Positions 1 to 5,464 of a stretch of 5,464 nt of DNA are shown here, in pieces (position 1 is the stretch's first letter; every line of letters starts with the position of its first letter). The notes beneath the pieces are model-generated. The model saw only the letters and a program-made list of their open reading frames with translations, searched no databases and was not told the origin of the DNA. This DNA comes from JBCDCB01 sp039182735 (lineage in GTDB: Bacteria; Planctomycetota; Phycisphaerae; Phycisphaerales; UBA1924). The position numbers and the translations under genes are program-made. Location of the stretch: NCBI GenBank assembly GCA_039182735.1, contig JBCDCB010000062.1, positions 1 to 5,464 on the forward strand. The letters are read 5' to 3'.

Positions 1-158
1 ACGCGCTCCAGGGCACGACCTTCCCCGACCCGATGCCGCTGTCCGGGTTCTTCGCGGGTGGGGAGATCGGTCCGATCGGCGGACGCTCGTTCGTGCACGG
101 GCACACGGCGTGCGCGATGCTGCTGCGCGAGCGCGACCCGGAACTCGACGACGCCTGA
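1..158 (+). CDS. FIST domain protein, C-terminal end (partial)
   Basis: This is the 3' end of a gene that begins before the window. The reading frame starts at base 3 and gives 51 residues before the TGA stop. The tail contains GFFAGGEIGPIGG followed by FVHGHTACAMLLR. This matches the end of FIST_C domains, which typically have a Gly-rich GE(I/L)GP..G segment, then a short loop with HG.T and a final hydrophobic strand. FIST proteins are cytoplasmic ligand-sensing modules proposed to bind small molecules such as amino acids; they occur alone or fused to signalling output domains. Only the C-terminus is visible, so whether this was a stand-alone FIST protein or had N-terminal partner domains cannot be told. 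After the domain only an acidic tail (ERDPELDDA) remains, so nothing is fused at this end. The next plus-strand gene begins 39 nt downstream in the same frame and may be co-transcribed. Confidence 0.8.
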   Translation, partial: ALQGTTFPDPMPLSGFFAGGEIGPIGGRSFVHGHTACAMLLRERDPELDDA

Positions 159-197
159 TATTCGACCCCGGCTCCGGGACTCGCCGATGAATCGTGC

Positions 198-2912
198 GTG
201 AGCCTGTTCGACGGGAGATGTCGGTGTGCGCTGCTCGCGTTGCTCGCCCTGCTGCCGGCGGCGGAGGGGTTGGGTCAGGCGCGCGATCCCTCGCCGCGCC
301 GTCCGAGCGCCGCGCAGCGACTGGTGCAGGCGTGGGACTTCGAGGAGCGCGACATCCATCTGGAGCCGGTACCGATCGGCTGGTTCCGCGGGCACGAGGT
401 CCCCGGGCGGCGTGAGCGACCGGGGTTCCCGAACTGGAACACCTCGCGTCTCGACGACACGTTCCTCGACGAGAGCGGCTGGTCGGTGATGCTCCCGACG
501 TCGGGCGGCTCCACATCGCTCATGCTCTCGCGCGGGCAGCTCCCGGCGATTCCGCAGGCGGAGTATGCGGTCTTTGCGCGCATCCGCACCGACGGCTTGC
601 GCGTGGCGCGTGCGCGCGTCGTCGCTCGCTACCGCGACGCGCAGCAGCAGCCTCTCGAAGGCGGCGAGTTCGCGAGCGAGCCGATGGTCTCGCCGGGCCG
701 CTGGACGGAGACGCGTTTGTCGATGTCGGCGAGCGACGAAGCGGTGTGGATCCAGCTCGAGCTGCAGCTCTTGCAACCCGATCAACTGCGCAACGGAGCA
801 GAGCTCGCCTTCGCCGTCGATGAACAGGACCTCAGCGGCGCGGCGTGGTTCGATGACCTTGAGTTGTACCAGGTCCCGCGCGTGGAGCTCAGCGTTGATG
901 AACGCTCGAACGTGGTGCTCGCGCCGAAGCGTCCGCTCGTGCGCTACCGCGTGGGCGACCTGACGGGCGAAGCGATGCGCGCAGAGATCGTGGCGTGGGA
1001 TCTCGACGGTCGACGCGTCGATGAGGTGCTGCTCACCGTGCCGCCGGGCGGCGCGTCCGCTTCGTGGACGCCCAACCTGCCCCGGCTCGGTTGGTACCGG
1101 GTCGAGATGCGACTCTCCGGGCCCGCGGGGCTGCTCGCGGCGACGACGACAGACTTCGTCTGGGCCTCCGAATCGCGCTCGATCGACGACGGAGCACGCT
1201 CTCGCTTCGGCGTGATCGCCGAGCGTCTGCCCCTCTCGCTGCGCGATCGGCTGCCCGACCTCGTGCGCGATGTCGGCACGGGACGCATCAACCTCACGGT
1301 GTGGGATGCCGAAGCGACGCGCGACGATGCGAGCGACCGTGTCGAACAGATCGCCGGCGTTGCGGAGCGCCTTGTCGAGGGCCGGCAGGCGCTGACGCTC
1401 GTGCTCGAAGCGTTGCCCGTCGCGCTCGCCGAGGAGCTGCGTCTGGAGCGGTACAACATCGTCGAGGCCTTCACCGCGAGCCGAGACGTGTGGGGCCCGT
1501 ACCTCGCGTCGCTGCTGACGCGCTTCGGCGAACGGGTGGACGCGTGGCAGATCGGCCCGAGCGACGCGGGCACCGACTTCTGGCAATCGGACCTGCCGGA
1601 GCGGGTCGCGAACATCAAGGCGGAGTTCGAGCGGCTCGTGCCGCGCCCGCGCATCGCGATGCCGTGGATCGCATTCGCACGCACGCCCGGCCCGTCGAGC
1701 GGCGTGGACGTCTTCACAACGCTCGTTGATCCGGGCGTCACGGGCGGGGCGATCGACGCGCAGATCGGCATGATGGGTTCGACAGGCGAGGTTGCGCTCG
1801 TGCTCGATCCCAGCGACCCGAACGTCATCGGGAACGGTGCCTCGGTGATCGATCTGGCGCGGCGCGCGATCGCCGCGCACGAAGCCGGGCTCGGCCCCCT
1901 GCTGCTGCGCGAGCCGTGGGATTGGCGCGAATCGCCCGACGCCCAGATCATGCCGCACCCCTCGCTGGCGATGTGGCGGACGCTGACGAGTCAGCTCGCC
2001 GAGCGCACGATCACCGGCCGGTTTCCTGCGGACGCGGGAGCCACGATCCTCATCGCCGAGGACACCTTCAACTCGCCTTCGCAGGCGCGGCATGCGCTGA
2101 TCGCCTGGGCCAACCGAGACCGCCCGGGCACCCTCGATCTCTCGGGGTTCCTTGGCGACGGTGCGATCGTCGCGACCGATCTGTTCGGGAACTCGTTCGC
2201 CGTGTCGCGCGATCCGAGCGACCAGCGGCATCGCATCGAGATCGGCGAGTCGCCGGTCTTCATCGAGGGCATCGACCTCGCGCTCGTGCGCTTCCGCGCC
2301 GCGATGCGCTTGGACCCGGACTTTCTGGAAGCGCGCGCGCAGCGGCACACCGTGAGCATGCACCTCGAGAACACGTTCGAGGGCCCGATCGCGGGTCGTA
2401 TCCGCCTGACCGCGCCGGACGGGTGGACGATCTCGCCGCGCGTGATCCCCTTCGCGCTGCCGATGCGGGGCACAACGAAGATCCCGCTCGACGTGACGTT
2501 CGGACCCGGTGAGTCGGCGGGCGCGCATCGCATCATGACGGAAGTCGAGCTCGATGCGGACCGCCCGTACCCGATGCTGCGCATGCCGCTCACGCTGGAG
2601 ATCGGATTGGAATCGCTCGATGTGCGCCCGTCGTACCGCTGGGCGGAGGGTGCAAACGGATCGCGCGACTTGTTGGTAAGCGTCATGGTGACCAACCGCG
2701 GCGATGCGCCGGTGACGCTGCGCGTGCTTCTCAAGGGGCAGGGCGTGCGCACCGAGAACGCCGCGATCAGCCAGCTGCCTGCGGGCGCTTCGACCATCAA
2801 ACGGTTCCGCATCGAAGAGAACGCCGAGTCGCTCCGCGGCGGTTCGATCGGGCTGAGCGTGCGCGAAGCCGACGGGACCGGGCGGGTCAACCAGCGCCTC
2901 GAGATCCGCTAG
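198..2912 (+). CDS. Secreted multidomain protein with glycosidase-like barrel and NEW3-like domain
   Basis: A 904-residue protein that I cannot name; its likely location is the periplasm or cell surface. An Arg-containing n-region, a Leu/Ala hydrophobic core (about residues 11-22) and a GQA site near 26-28 look like a type I signal peptide; there is no lipobox. Residues about 40-225 resemble a jelly-roll carbohydrate-binding domain, ending in AAWFDDLELYQ with Trp217. Residues about 225-335 form a second beta-sandwich. Residues about 336-610 alternate strands and helices like a clan GH-A TIM barrel, with WQIGPSD at 450-456 and LLLREPWDW around Glu572. Residues about 716-805 resemble the NEW3 domain found with alpha-galactosidases, and about 820-904 another Ig-like domain. 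The usual acid/base Glu after WQIG is absent, so catalysis is doubtful. GTG 198 is the only common start codon (ATG or GTG) after the upstream in-frame TGA, but it lacks a Shine-Dalgarno. The CDS is certain; the domain calls are read by eye. Confidence 0.88.
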   Translation: MSLFDGRCRCALLALLALLPAAEGLGQARDPSPRRPSAAQRLVQAWDFEERDIHLEPVPIGWFRGHEVPGRRERPGFPNWNTSRLDDTFLDESGWSVMLPTSGGSTSLMLSRGQLPAIPQAEYAVFARIRTDGLRVARARVVARYRDAQQQPLEGGEFASEPMVSPGRWTETRLSMSASDEAVWIQLELQLLQPDQLRNGAELAFAVDEQDLSGAAWFDDLELYQVPRVELSVDERSNVVLAPKRPLVRYRVGDLTGEAMRAEIVAWDLDGRRVDEVLLTVPPGGASASWTPNLPRLGWYRVEMRLSGPAGLLAATTTDFVWASESRSIDDGARSRFGVIAERLPLSLRDRLPDLVRDVGTGRINLTVWDAEATRDDASDRVEQIAGVAERLVEGRQALTLVLEALPVALAEELRLERYNIVEAFTASRDVWGPYLASLLTRFGERVDAWQIGPSDAGTDFWQSDLPERVANIKAEFERLVPRPRIAMPWIAFARTPGPSSGVDVFTTLVDPGVTGGAIDAQIGMMGSTGEVALVLDPSDPNVIGNGASVIDLARRAIAAHEAGLGPLLLREPWDWRESPDAQIMPHPSLAMWRTLTSQLAERTITGRFPADAGATILIAEDTFNSPSQARHALIAWANRDRPGTLDLSGFLGDGAIVATDLFGNSFAVSRDPSDQRHRIEIGESPVFIEGIDLALVRFRAAMRLDPDFLEARAQRHTVSMHLENTFEGPIAGRIRLTAPDGWTISPRVIPFALPMRGTTKIPLDVTFGPGESAGAHRIMTEVELDADRPYPMLRMPLTLEIGLESLDVRPSYRWAEGANGSRDLLVSVMVTNRGDAPVTLRVLLKGQGVRTENAAISQLPAGASTIKRFRIEENAESLRGGSIGLSVREADGTGRVNQRLEIR

Positions 2913-3553
2913 AGATCGAACCCGAGGGGACGCAGCGCGGCGCGCGCTTGCCGCGCGGTATCGCCCGTGTGATCGATCTGGAACGCGTGCCAGCCGGCAT
3001 CGCGCGCGGCCCGCACGTTCTCTTCGAGGTCGTCGAAGAAAATCAGCGACGACGCGTCGCGCCCCAGTTGCGCGCGCACGGCTTCGTAGATCTCCGCGTG
3101 CGGCTTCACCATACCGACCTCGTGTGAGACAAACGGATGGCCGAGACGAGAGATGGCCCCCCACCCGTCGCCCGCGCCGCGTTTGAGATCGTCCCAGTGC
3201 GCCGCGTTGGTGTTGCTGAGACACGCGGTCTCGATGCCGTCGAGCGCGTTGAGCGCGTCGATGAGTTCTGCGATGCCGTCGTACGCCTCCATCACCCACG
3301 CGCGATGGACGCGCTCGACCTGCTCGGGCGTGTAGAGCCCGTCGGTGGCGTCGGCGATGCGCTCGAAGTACTCGTGCGATTCGATCTGCCCCCGCTGATA
3401 CGCGTCGGAGAGTTCACGGCGCGACGACTGAAGGTCGGGCAGCGCGAACCGCGATTCGTCGGCGCGCGGGACGCCGACGCGCTCGGCGGCTTCGTTCCAG
3501 CCGCGGCACACCTTTACCACGACCCCGCCGAGGTCGAAGATCACCACGCGCAT
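2909..3553 (-). CDS. HAD-IA family phosphatase, DLGGV (YihX-like) type
   Basis: A cytoplasmic haloacid dehalogenase superfamily hydrolase, 214 residues from the chosen ATG. The HAD motifs appear in order. Motif I is VIFDLGGVVV with nucleophile Asp7. Motif II is CLSNTN (Ser113), motif III has Lys150 in GMVKPHAEIY, and motif IV is FFDDLEENV (Asp174, Asp175). An alpha-helical cap fits between motifs I and II (about residues 16-95). The position two after the nucleophile is Gly9, not the usual acid/base Asp. This is the same arrangement as DLGN in E. coli YihX, an alpha-glucose-1-phosphate phosphatase, so sugar-phosphate dephosphorylation is plausible, but the substrate is unknown. ATG 3553 is preferred because family members begin just before motif I. 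Longer in-frame starts exist at ATG 3574 and GTG 3595 (228 residues). The gene follows truD by 45 nt, or 3 nt from the GTG, and is probably its operon partner. Its stop shares bases with the converging gene. Confidence 0.9.
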   Translation of the reverse strand: MRVVIFDLGGVVVKVCRGWNEAAERVGVPRADESRFALPDLQSSRRELSDAYQRGQIESHEYFERIADATDGLYTPEQVERVHRAWVMEAYDGIAELIDALNALDGIETACLSNTNAAHWDDLKRGAGDGWGAISRLGHPFVSHEVGMVKPHAEIYEAVRAQLGRDASSLIFFDDLEENVRAARDAGWHAFQIDHTGDTARQARAALRPLGFDL

Positions 3554-3598
3554 CTCGCTCGCTTCGCTCTTCATAGCGCGGATCGTAGTGCGCACACG

Positions 3599-4906
3599 CT
3601 ACGCGTTCTTGAGGCGTTTGTCGGCGAGCGTCGCGGGCACCTTCATCACCTCGCGCATGACCATCGTCGCGTAGCACCCGCTGGCGAGCTCGAAGGCGCA
3701 GCGGACGTACTCGCCGTGTTCGTCGGCGCCACCTTCGACGTCGGGCTCGACGACGCGCATACGCGTGGGGCGCCGCACGCCGTTGAGCGACTGCCCGAGC
3801 AGCGGGCCGTGCTGCTGCAGATGGTCGAGCGTGACGCCGGTCTCGGTGAGCGCGTCCCATTCGTCGTCGAAGGTGCGGCCGGCGGCGCGGACCATCTTGC
3901 GCCCCCACAGCGGCGCGGTCGGGCTGACACTGACGGACTCGACACGCTCCTGGATCATCGGGTTTTCGAGGCGTTCCTGATCGACGGGGAAGATCGCGCC
4001 GCTGTCGTGGTCGTACGCGACGTCGCCCTCGAGGAGCGAGTTCCACGTGCCGCGCTCGAGCCGCTGGGCGACCACGCGGTTGAAGACGGCGGACTGGAAG
4101 GCGCTGACCCAGAAGCGGCGTTGGGTGAGCCCGACGCGTTCGATGCCGGCCTTGGGCCCCTTGCCGCGCACGAGCGCCTGCAGCGCCTTGCGTTCGGGGA
4201 CGCAGGCCTTCGGGAAGGCATCGAGCGCGCGTTCGTACGCGCCCTCTTCGAAGAGGCGACGCGCATCGGGGTGCGAATCGAGGAGCCCATCACGGAACCC
4301 GAGGAGTCCGGCGAGCGCGCGTTCCCACTCTCCCATGAGGAGAGCGGCGCCGATGCGGTGGTTGTTCATGCGCCTGCCGAAGCGTTGCGTGCCGAAGAGG
4401 TTGGGCGCGCCGTGCGCACCGAGGCGTGCCATGATGCGCTGCGCGCCGAGGACGTCGGTCGCGTGCACGCCCCGGACCTTGATGGAGAAGCGGTTGCCGC
4501 GGAGGTGCCCGATGGGCAGCTGCGAGTCGTGTCGATCGGTCCAGAGGATGCGGACGCGGTCGTGGCGGAGTTCGGGGAAGTCGGTCTCGTCCTTGTCGGG
4601 CGCGAAGACGGAGATGACCTGCCGGGTAATGCCGACCTTGTCCTTCATGCCGGCCCAGCCGAGGTCTTCGCGCTCGACATCGAAGTGCCGCTCGAGGACG
4701 CGGAGCATGTCGGTGGCGGCCATGCCTTCTTTTTCGACGAAGATGTAGAGGTAATCGCCGTCGCCCGAGGGGTCTTCGAGGGGGATCTCTTCGACGAGGA
4801 AGTCTTCGGGGCGCTGCTTGATGCGTCCGCCAATGCCGGGCAGTTCGGGCGTGGCGTGCGGGGCGTCGTCGATCCACGCGCCGTTGTCGCTCGGGGTGTC
4901 GCTCAC
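3599..4906 (-). CDS. truD: tRNA pseudouridine(13) synthase TruD
   Basis: TruD converts uridine 13 in the D-arm of certain tRNAs (tRNA-Glu in E. coli) to pseudouridine; eukaryotic Pus7 is homologous. From GTG 4906 the protein has 435 residues. Family motifs run in order: QRPEDFLVEE (31-40), GWAGMKDKVG (83-92) with catalytic Asp89 corresponding to E. coli Asp80, LRGNRF (135-140), PNLFGTQRFG (168-177), NNHRIG (181-186), RFWVSAFQSAVFN (264-276), LLEGDV (291-296) and SGCYATMVMREV (409-420). The TruD-specific insertion domain lies between the two halves of the catalytic core. It is longer than E. coli TruD (349 residues) and nearer archaeal lengths. The start is fixed by a GTGA overlap with the upstream nuclease stop, which suggests translational coupling. 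The frame stays open to GTG/ATG-type starts as far as 5023, but that extension is an Arg/Pro-rich shadow of the neighbouring gene. All key residues are intact. Confidence 0.97.
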   Translation of the reverse strand: MSDTPSDNGAWIDDAPHATPELPGIGGRIKQRPEDFLVEEIPLEDPSGDGDYLYIFVEKEGMAATDMLRVLERHFDVEREDLGWAGMKDKVGITRQVISVFAPDKDETDFPELRHDRVRILWTDRHDSQLPIGHLRGNRFSIKVRGVHATDVLGAQRIMARLGAHGAPNLFGTQRFGRRMNNHRIGAALLMGEWERALAGLLGFRDGLLDSHPDARRLFEEGAYERALDAFPKACVPERKALQALVRGKGPKAGIERVGLTQRRFWVSAFQSAVFNRVVAQRLERGTWNSLLEGDVAYDHDSGAIFPVDQERLENPMIQERVESVSVSPTAPLWGRKMVRAAGRTFDDEWDALTETGVTLDHLQQHGPLLGQSLNGVRRPTRMRVVEPDVEGGADEHGEYVRCAFELASGCYATMVMREVMKVPATLADKRLKNA

Positions 4907-5310
4907 TCTTCGGTTGCTTCCGCTTCGTCGAGGACGTGCTCTTCGACGAGGATGGGGACGCCGTGCGCGATCCCGAGGGCGATGGCATCGCTGGGGCGGG
5001 AATCGATATGGATAAGTTCGCAATCGGCGCGGGTGATATCGAGCGTGGCGTAGAACGTGTGGTCGGCGAGGTCGTTGATCGTGATGGACTGGAGTTCGCC
5101 GCCGAAGGCTTCGATCACGTTCGAGAGCAGCTCGTGGGTCTGGGGCCTGCGGATCTCGACGCCCCGGAGGCGTCGCTCAATGGCCTGCGCTTCGGGGAGC
5201 CCGATGACGATGGGGAACGTGCGTTCGCCGCCGATCTCGCGCAGCTCGATGATCTGGTAATCGTTGAGCTCACGGATCAGGATGCGCGACAGTTCCATGC
5301 GGACGATCAT
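4903..5310 (-). CDS. Bifunctional nuclease family protein (DUF151 / DNase-RNase domain)
   Basis: A 135-residue single-domain protein of the DUF151 (Pfam DNase-RNase) family. Plant members have been reported to degrade both RNA and DNA; bacterial members are mostly uncharacterised. Recognisable blocks are FPIVIGLPEAQAI (32-44), RRPQTHELL (54-62), HTFYATL (84-90), IDSRPSDAIALGI (102-114) and VPILVEEHVL (118-127). The DSRPSDAIAL block is the family hallmark. The usual core length is present and the tail is only a short acidic stretch (DEAEATEE). ATG 5310 is chosen because a GAGGAG ribosome binding site lies 7 nt upstream; Met5 is a less likely alternative. The product is expected to be cytoplasmic. 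It is the first clear gene of the nuclease-truD-HAD block, and its TGA stop overlaps the truD GTG start. The family call is strong; nuclease activity in this protein is inferred only. Confidence 0.95.
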   Translation of the reverse strand: MIVRMELSRILIRELNDYQIIELREIGGERTFPIVIGLPEAQAIERRLRGVEIRRPQTHELLSNVIEAFGGELQSITINDLADHTFYATLDITRADCELIHIDSRPSDAIALGIAHGVPILVEEHVLDEAEATEE

Positions 5311-5317
5311 GCGGGTG

Positions 5318-5323
5318 CTCCTC
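5318..5323 (-). promoter_or_regulatory. Ribosome binding site of the DUF151 gene
   Basis: On the minus strand the sequence reads GAGGAG, then seven bases, then the ATG at 5310. This is the only strong Shine-Dalgarno match at a gene start in the window, and it decides the start codon in favour of Met1 over Met5 (ATG 5298). Confidence 0.75.
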
Positions 5324-5343
5324 GCTGGAGGATCGTCGGGCGC

Positions 5344-5369
5344 TCGACGCGCCGGGTCAACGCGCCGGG
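5344..5369. repeat. 13-bp tandem direct repeat upstream of the DUF151 gene
   Basis: Two head-to-tail 13-bp units are seen: TCGACGCGCCGGG (5344-5356) and TCAACGCGCCGGG (5357-5369). They differ only at the third base. They lie in the 68-nt gap between the possible upstream stop codon and the DUF151 start, about 35-60 bp before the ATG. This would suit an operator or promoter element. A minus-strand TTGACC at 5360-5355 falls across the unit junction and could be a -35 hexamer, but no good -10 follows at 17 bp. The repeat is visible directly; a regulatory role is inference. Confidence 0.55.
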
Positions 5370-5378
5370 GAGAAAGGT

Positions 5379-5464
5379 TCAGTCCGACGTCCCGATGAGC
5401 GGGCGGGCCCGGCGGTCATCTCGGAACATCCGCCAGAGCGTGGCGGCGGTGATCGGCGTGCGCC
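5379..5464 (-). CDS. Possible C-terminal tail of an unrecognised protein (partial)
   Basis: On the minus strand an open frame enters from the right edge and ends at a TGA at 5381-5379. Its last residues read PITAATLWRMFRDDRRARPL followed by IGTSD. Third positions are G or C in about 25 of 27 codons, as in the confirmed genes here, and the orientation matches the three genes downstream. With only 28 codons visible, the family cannot be identified. The opposite strand also has an open frame from an ATG at 5395 with similar GC3, so a divergent gene starting there is the competing reading; that ATG has no good ribosome binding site nearby. The 68 nt between this stop and the DUF151 start is enough for a small promoter. 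Confidence 0.45.
   Translation of the reverse strand, partial: RTPITAATLWRMFRDDRRARPLIGTSD

Noticed and set aside
159..197. Inverted repeat CCCGG-CT-CCGGG as a terminator between the FIST gene and the secreted protein gene.
   Set aside because: The loop is too tight for the full stem, leaving about 3 bp with a realistic loop, and there is no T-tract.
2283..2340. A TPR-like helix (RFRAAMRLDPDFLEAR) in the secreted protein.
   Set aside because: It is a single unit with no second repeat, set between beta-rich domains; it is better read as a linker into the NEW3-like domain.
944..2890. Long minus-strand open frames (944-1951 and 1991-2890) opposite the secreted protein gene.
   Set aside because: They are Ser/Arg-rich shadow translations without domains or start signals, while the plus strand encodes a coherent exported protein with signal peptide and domain structure.
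4907..5023. A 39-residue N-terminal extension of TruD from an upstream start.
   Set aside because: The extension is Arg/Pro-rich, lies wholly inside the DUF151 coding sequence and has no family counterpart; the GTG at 4906 gives the usual short lead-in before the first TruD motif.
3137..5053. A 638-codon open frame on the plus strand spanning the HAD, truD and nuclease genes.
   Set aside because: Its codons are the exact reverse complements of the truD and HAD codons, so a stop would need TTA, CTA or TCA codons in those genes, which are rare at this GC content. The product is a low-complexity Ala/Glu/Val/Asp/His-rich string with no recognisable motif, while the minus strand carries intact TruD and HAD motifs.
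5395..5464. A plus-strand gene starting at ATG 5395 and running off the right edge.
   Set aside because: It has similar GC3 to the minus-strand reading, but no close ribosome binding site; AGAAAGG is about 17-20 nt away. The minus-strand reading continues the direction of the downstream genes. Too little sequence remains to exclude it fully.

Overview
The window is GC-rich DNA with bacterial gene packing and almost no intergenic space. It carries two converging gene blocks. Third codon positions are overwhelmingly G or C, GTG starts are used, and Shine-Dalgarno signals are mostly weak. A long secreted multidomain beta-sandwich/TIM-barrel-like protein lies beside a FIST protein, a DUF151 nuclease and a TruD. 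Together these suggest a planctomycete-type bacterium, perhaps of the Phycisphaerae. This is an impression from protein style, not a phylogenetic result; another GC-rich Gram-negative lineage is possible.

Left block, plus strand. Bases 1-158 are the last 51 codons of a FIST_C-domain sensory protein. After a 39-nt gap comes a 904-residue exported protein (198-2912). Its likely layout is a signal peptide, a jelly-roll carbohydrate-binding-like domain, a second beta-sandwich, a glycosidase-like barrel region, a NEW3-like beta-sandwich and a final Ig-like domain. The barrel has Pro-Ser-Asp where clan GH-A enzymes usually carry the Asn-Glu acid/base motif, so it may be inactive or divergent.

Right block, minus strand, read from the right edge leftwards. 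First is a possible C-terminal tail of an unrecognised protein (5379-5464). A 68-nt gap follows, holding a near-perfect 13-bp tandem repeat and a good ribosome binding site. Then come a DUF151/bifunctional nuclease family protein (4903-5310), TruD tRNA pseudouridine synthase (3599-4906) and a HAD-IA phosphatase of the DLGGV (YihX-like) type (2909-3553). The nuclease and truD overlap by GTGA, and the HAD gene follows truD closely, so the three look like one operon. Two of the products are expected to act on nucleic acid (a proposed RNase/DNase and a tRNA modifier); the HAD enzyme's substrate cannot be read from sequence.

The blocks meet tail to tail at a single CTAG tetranucleotide that supplies both TAG stop codons, leaving no room for an intergenic terminator. 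I saw no tRNA, rRNA, CRISPR array, insertion sequence or attachment site. No clearly new multi-gene system is evident. The best leads are the glycosidase-like secreted protein and the nuclease-TruD coupling.
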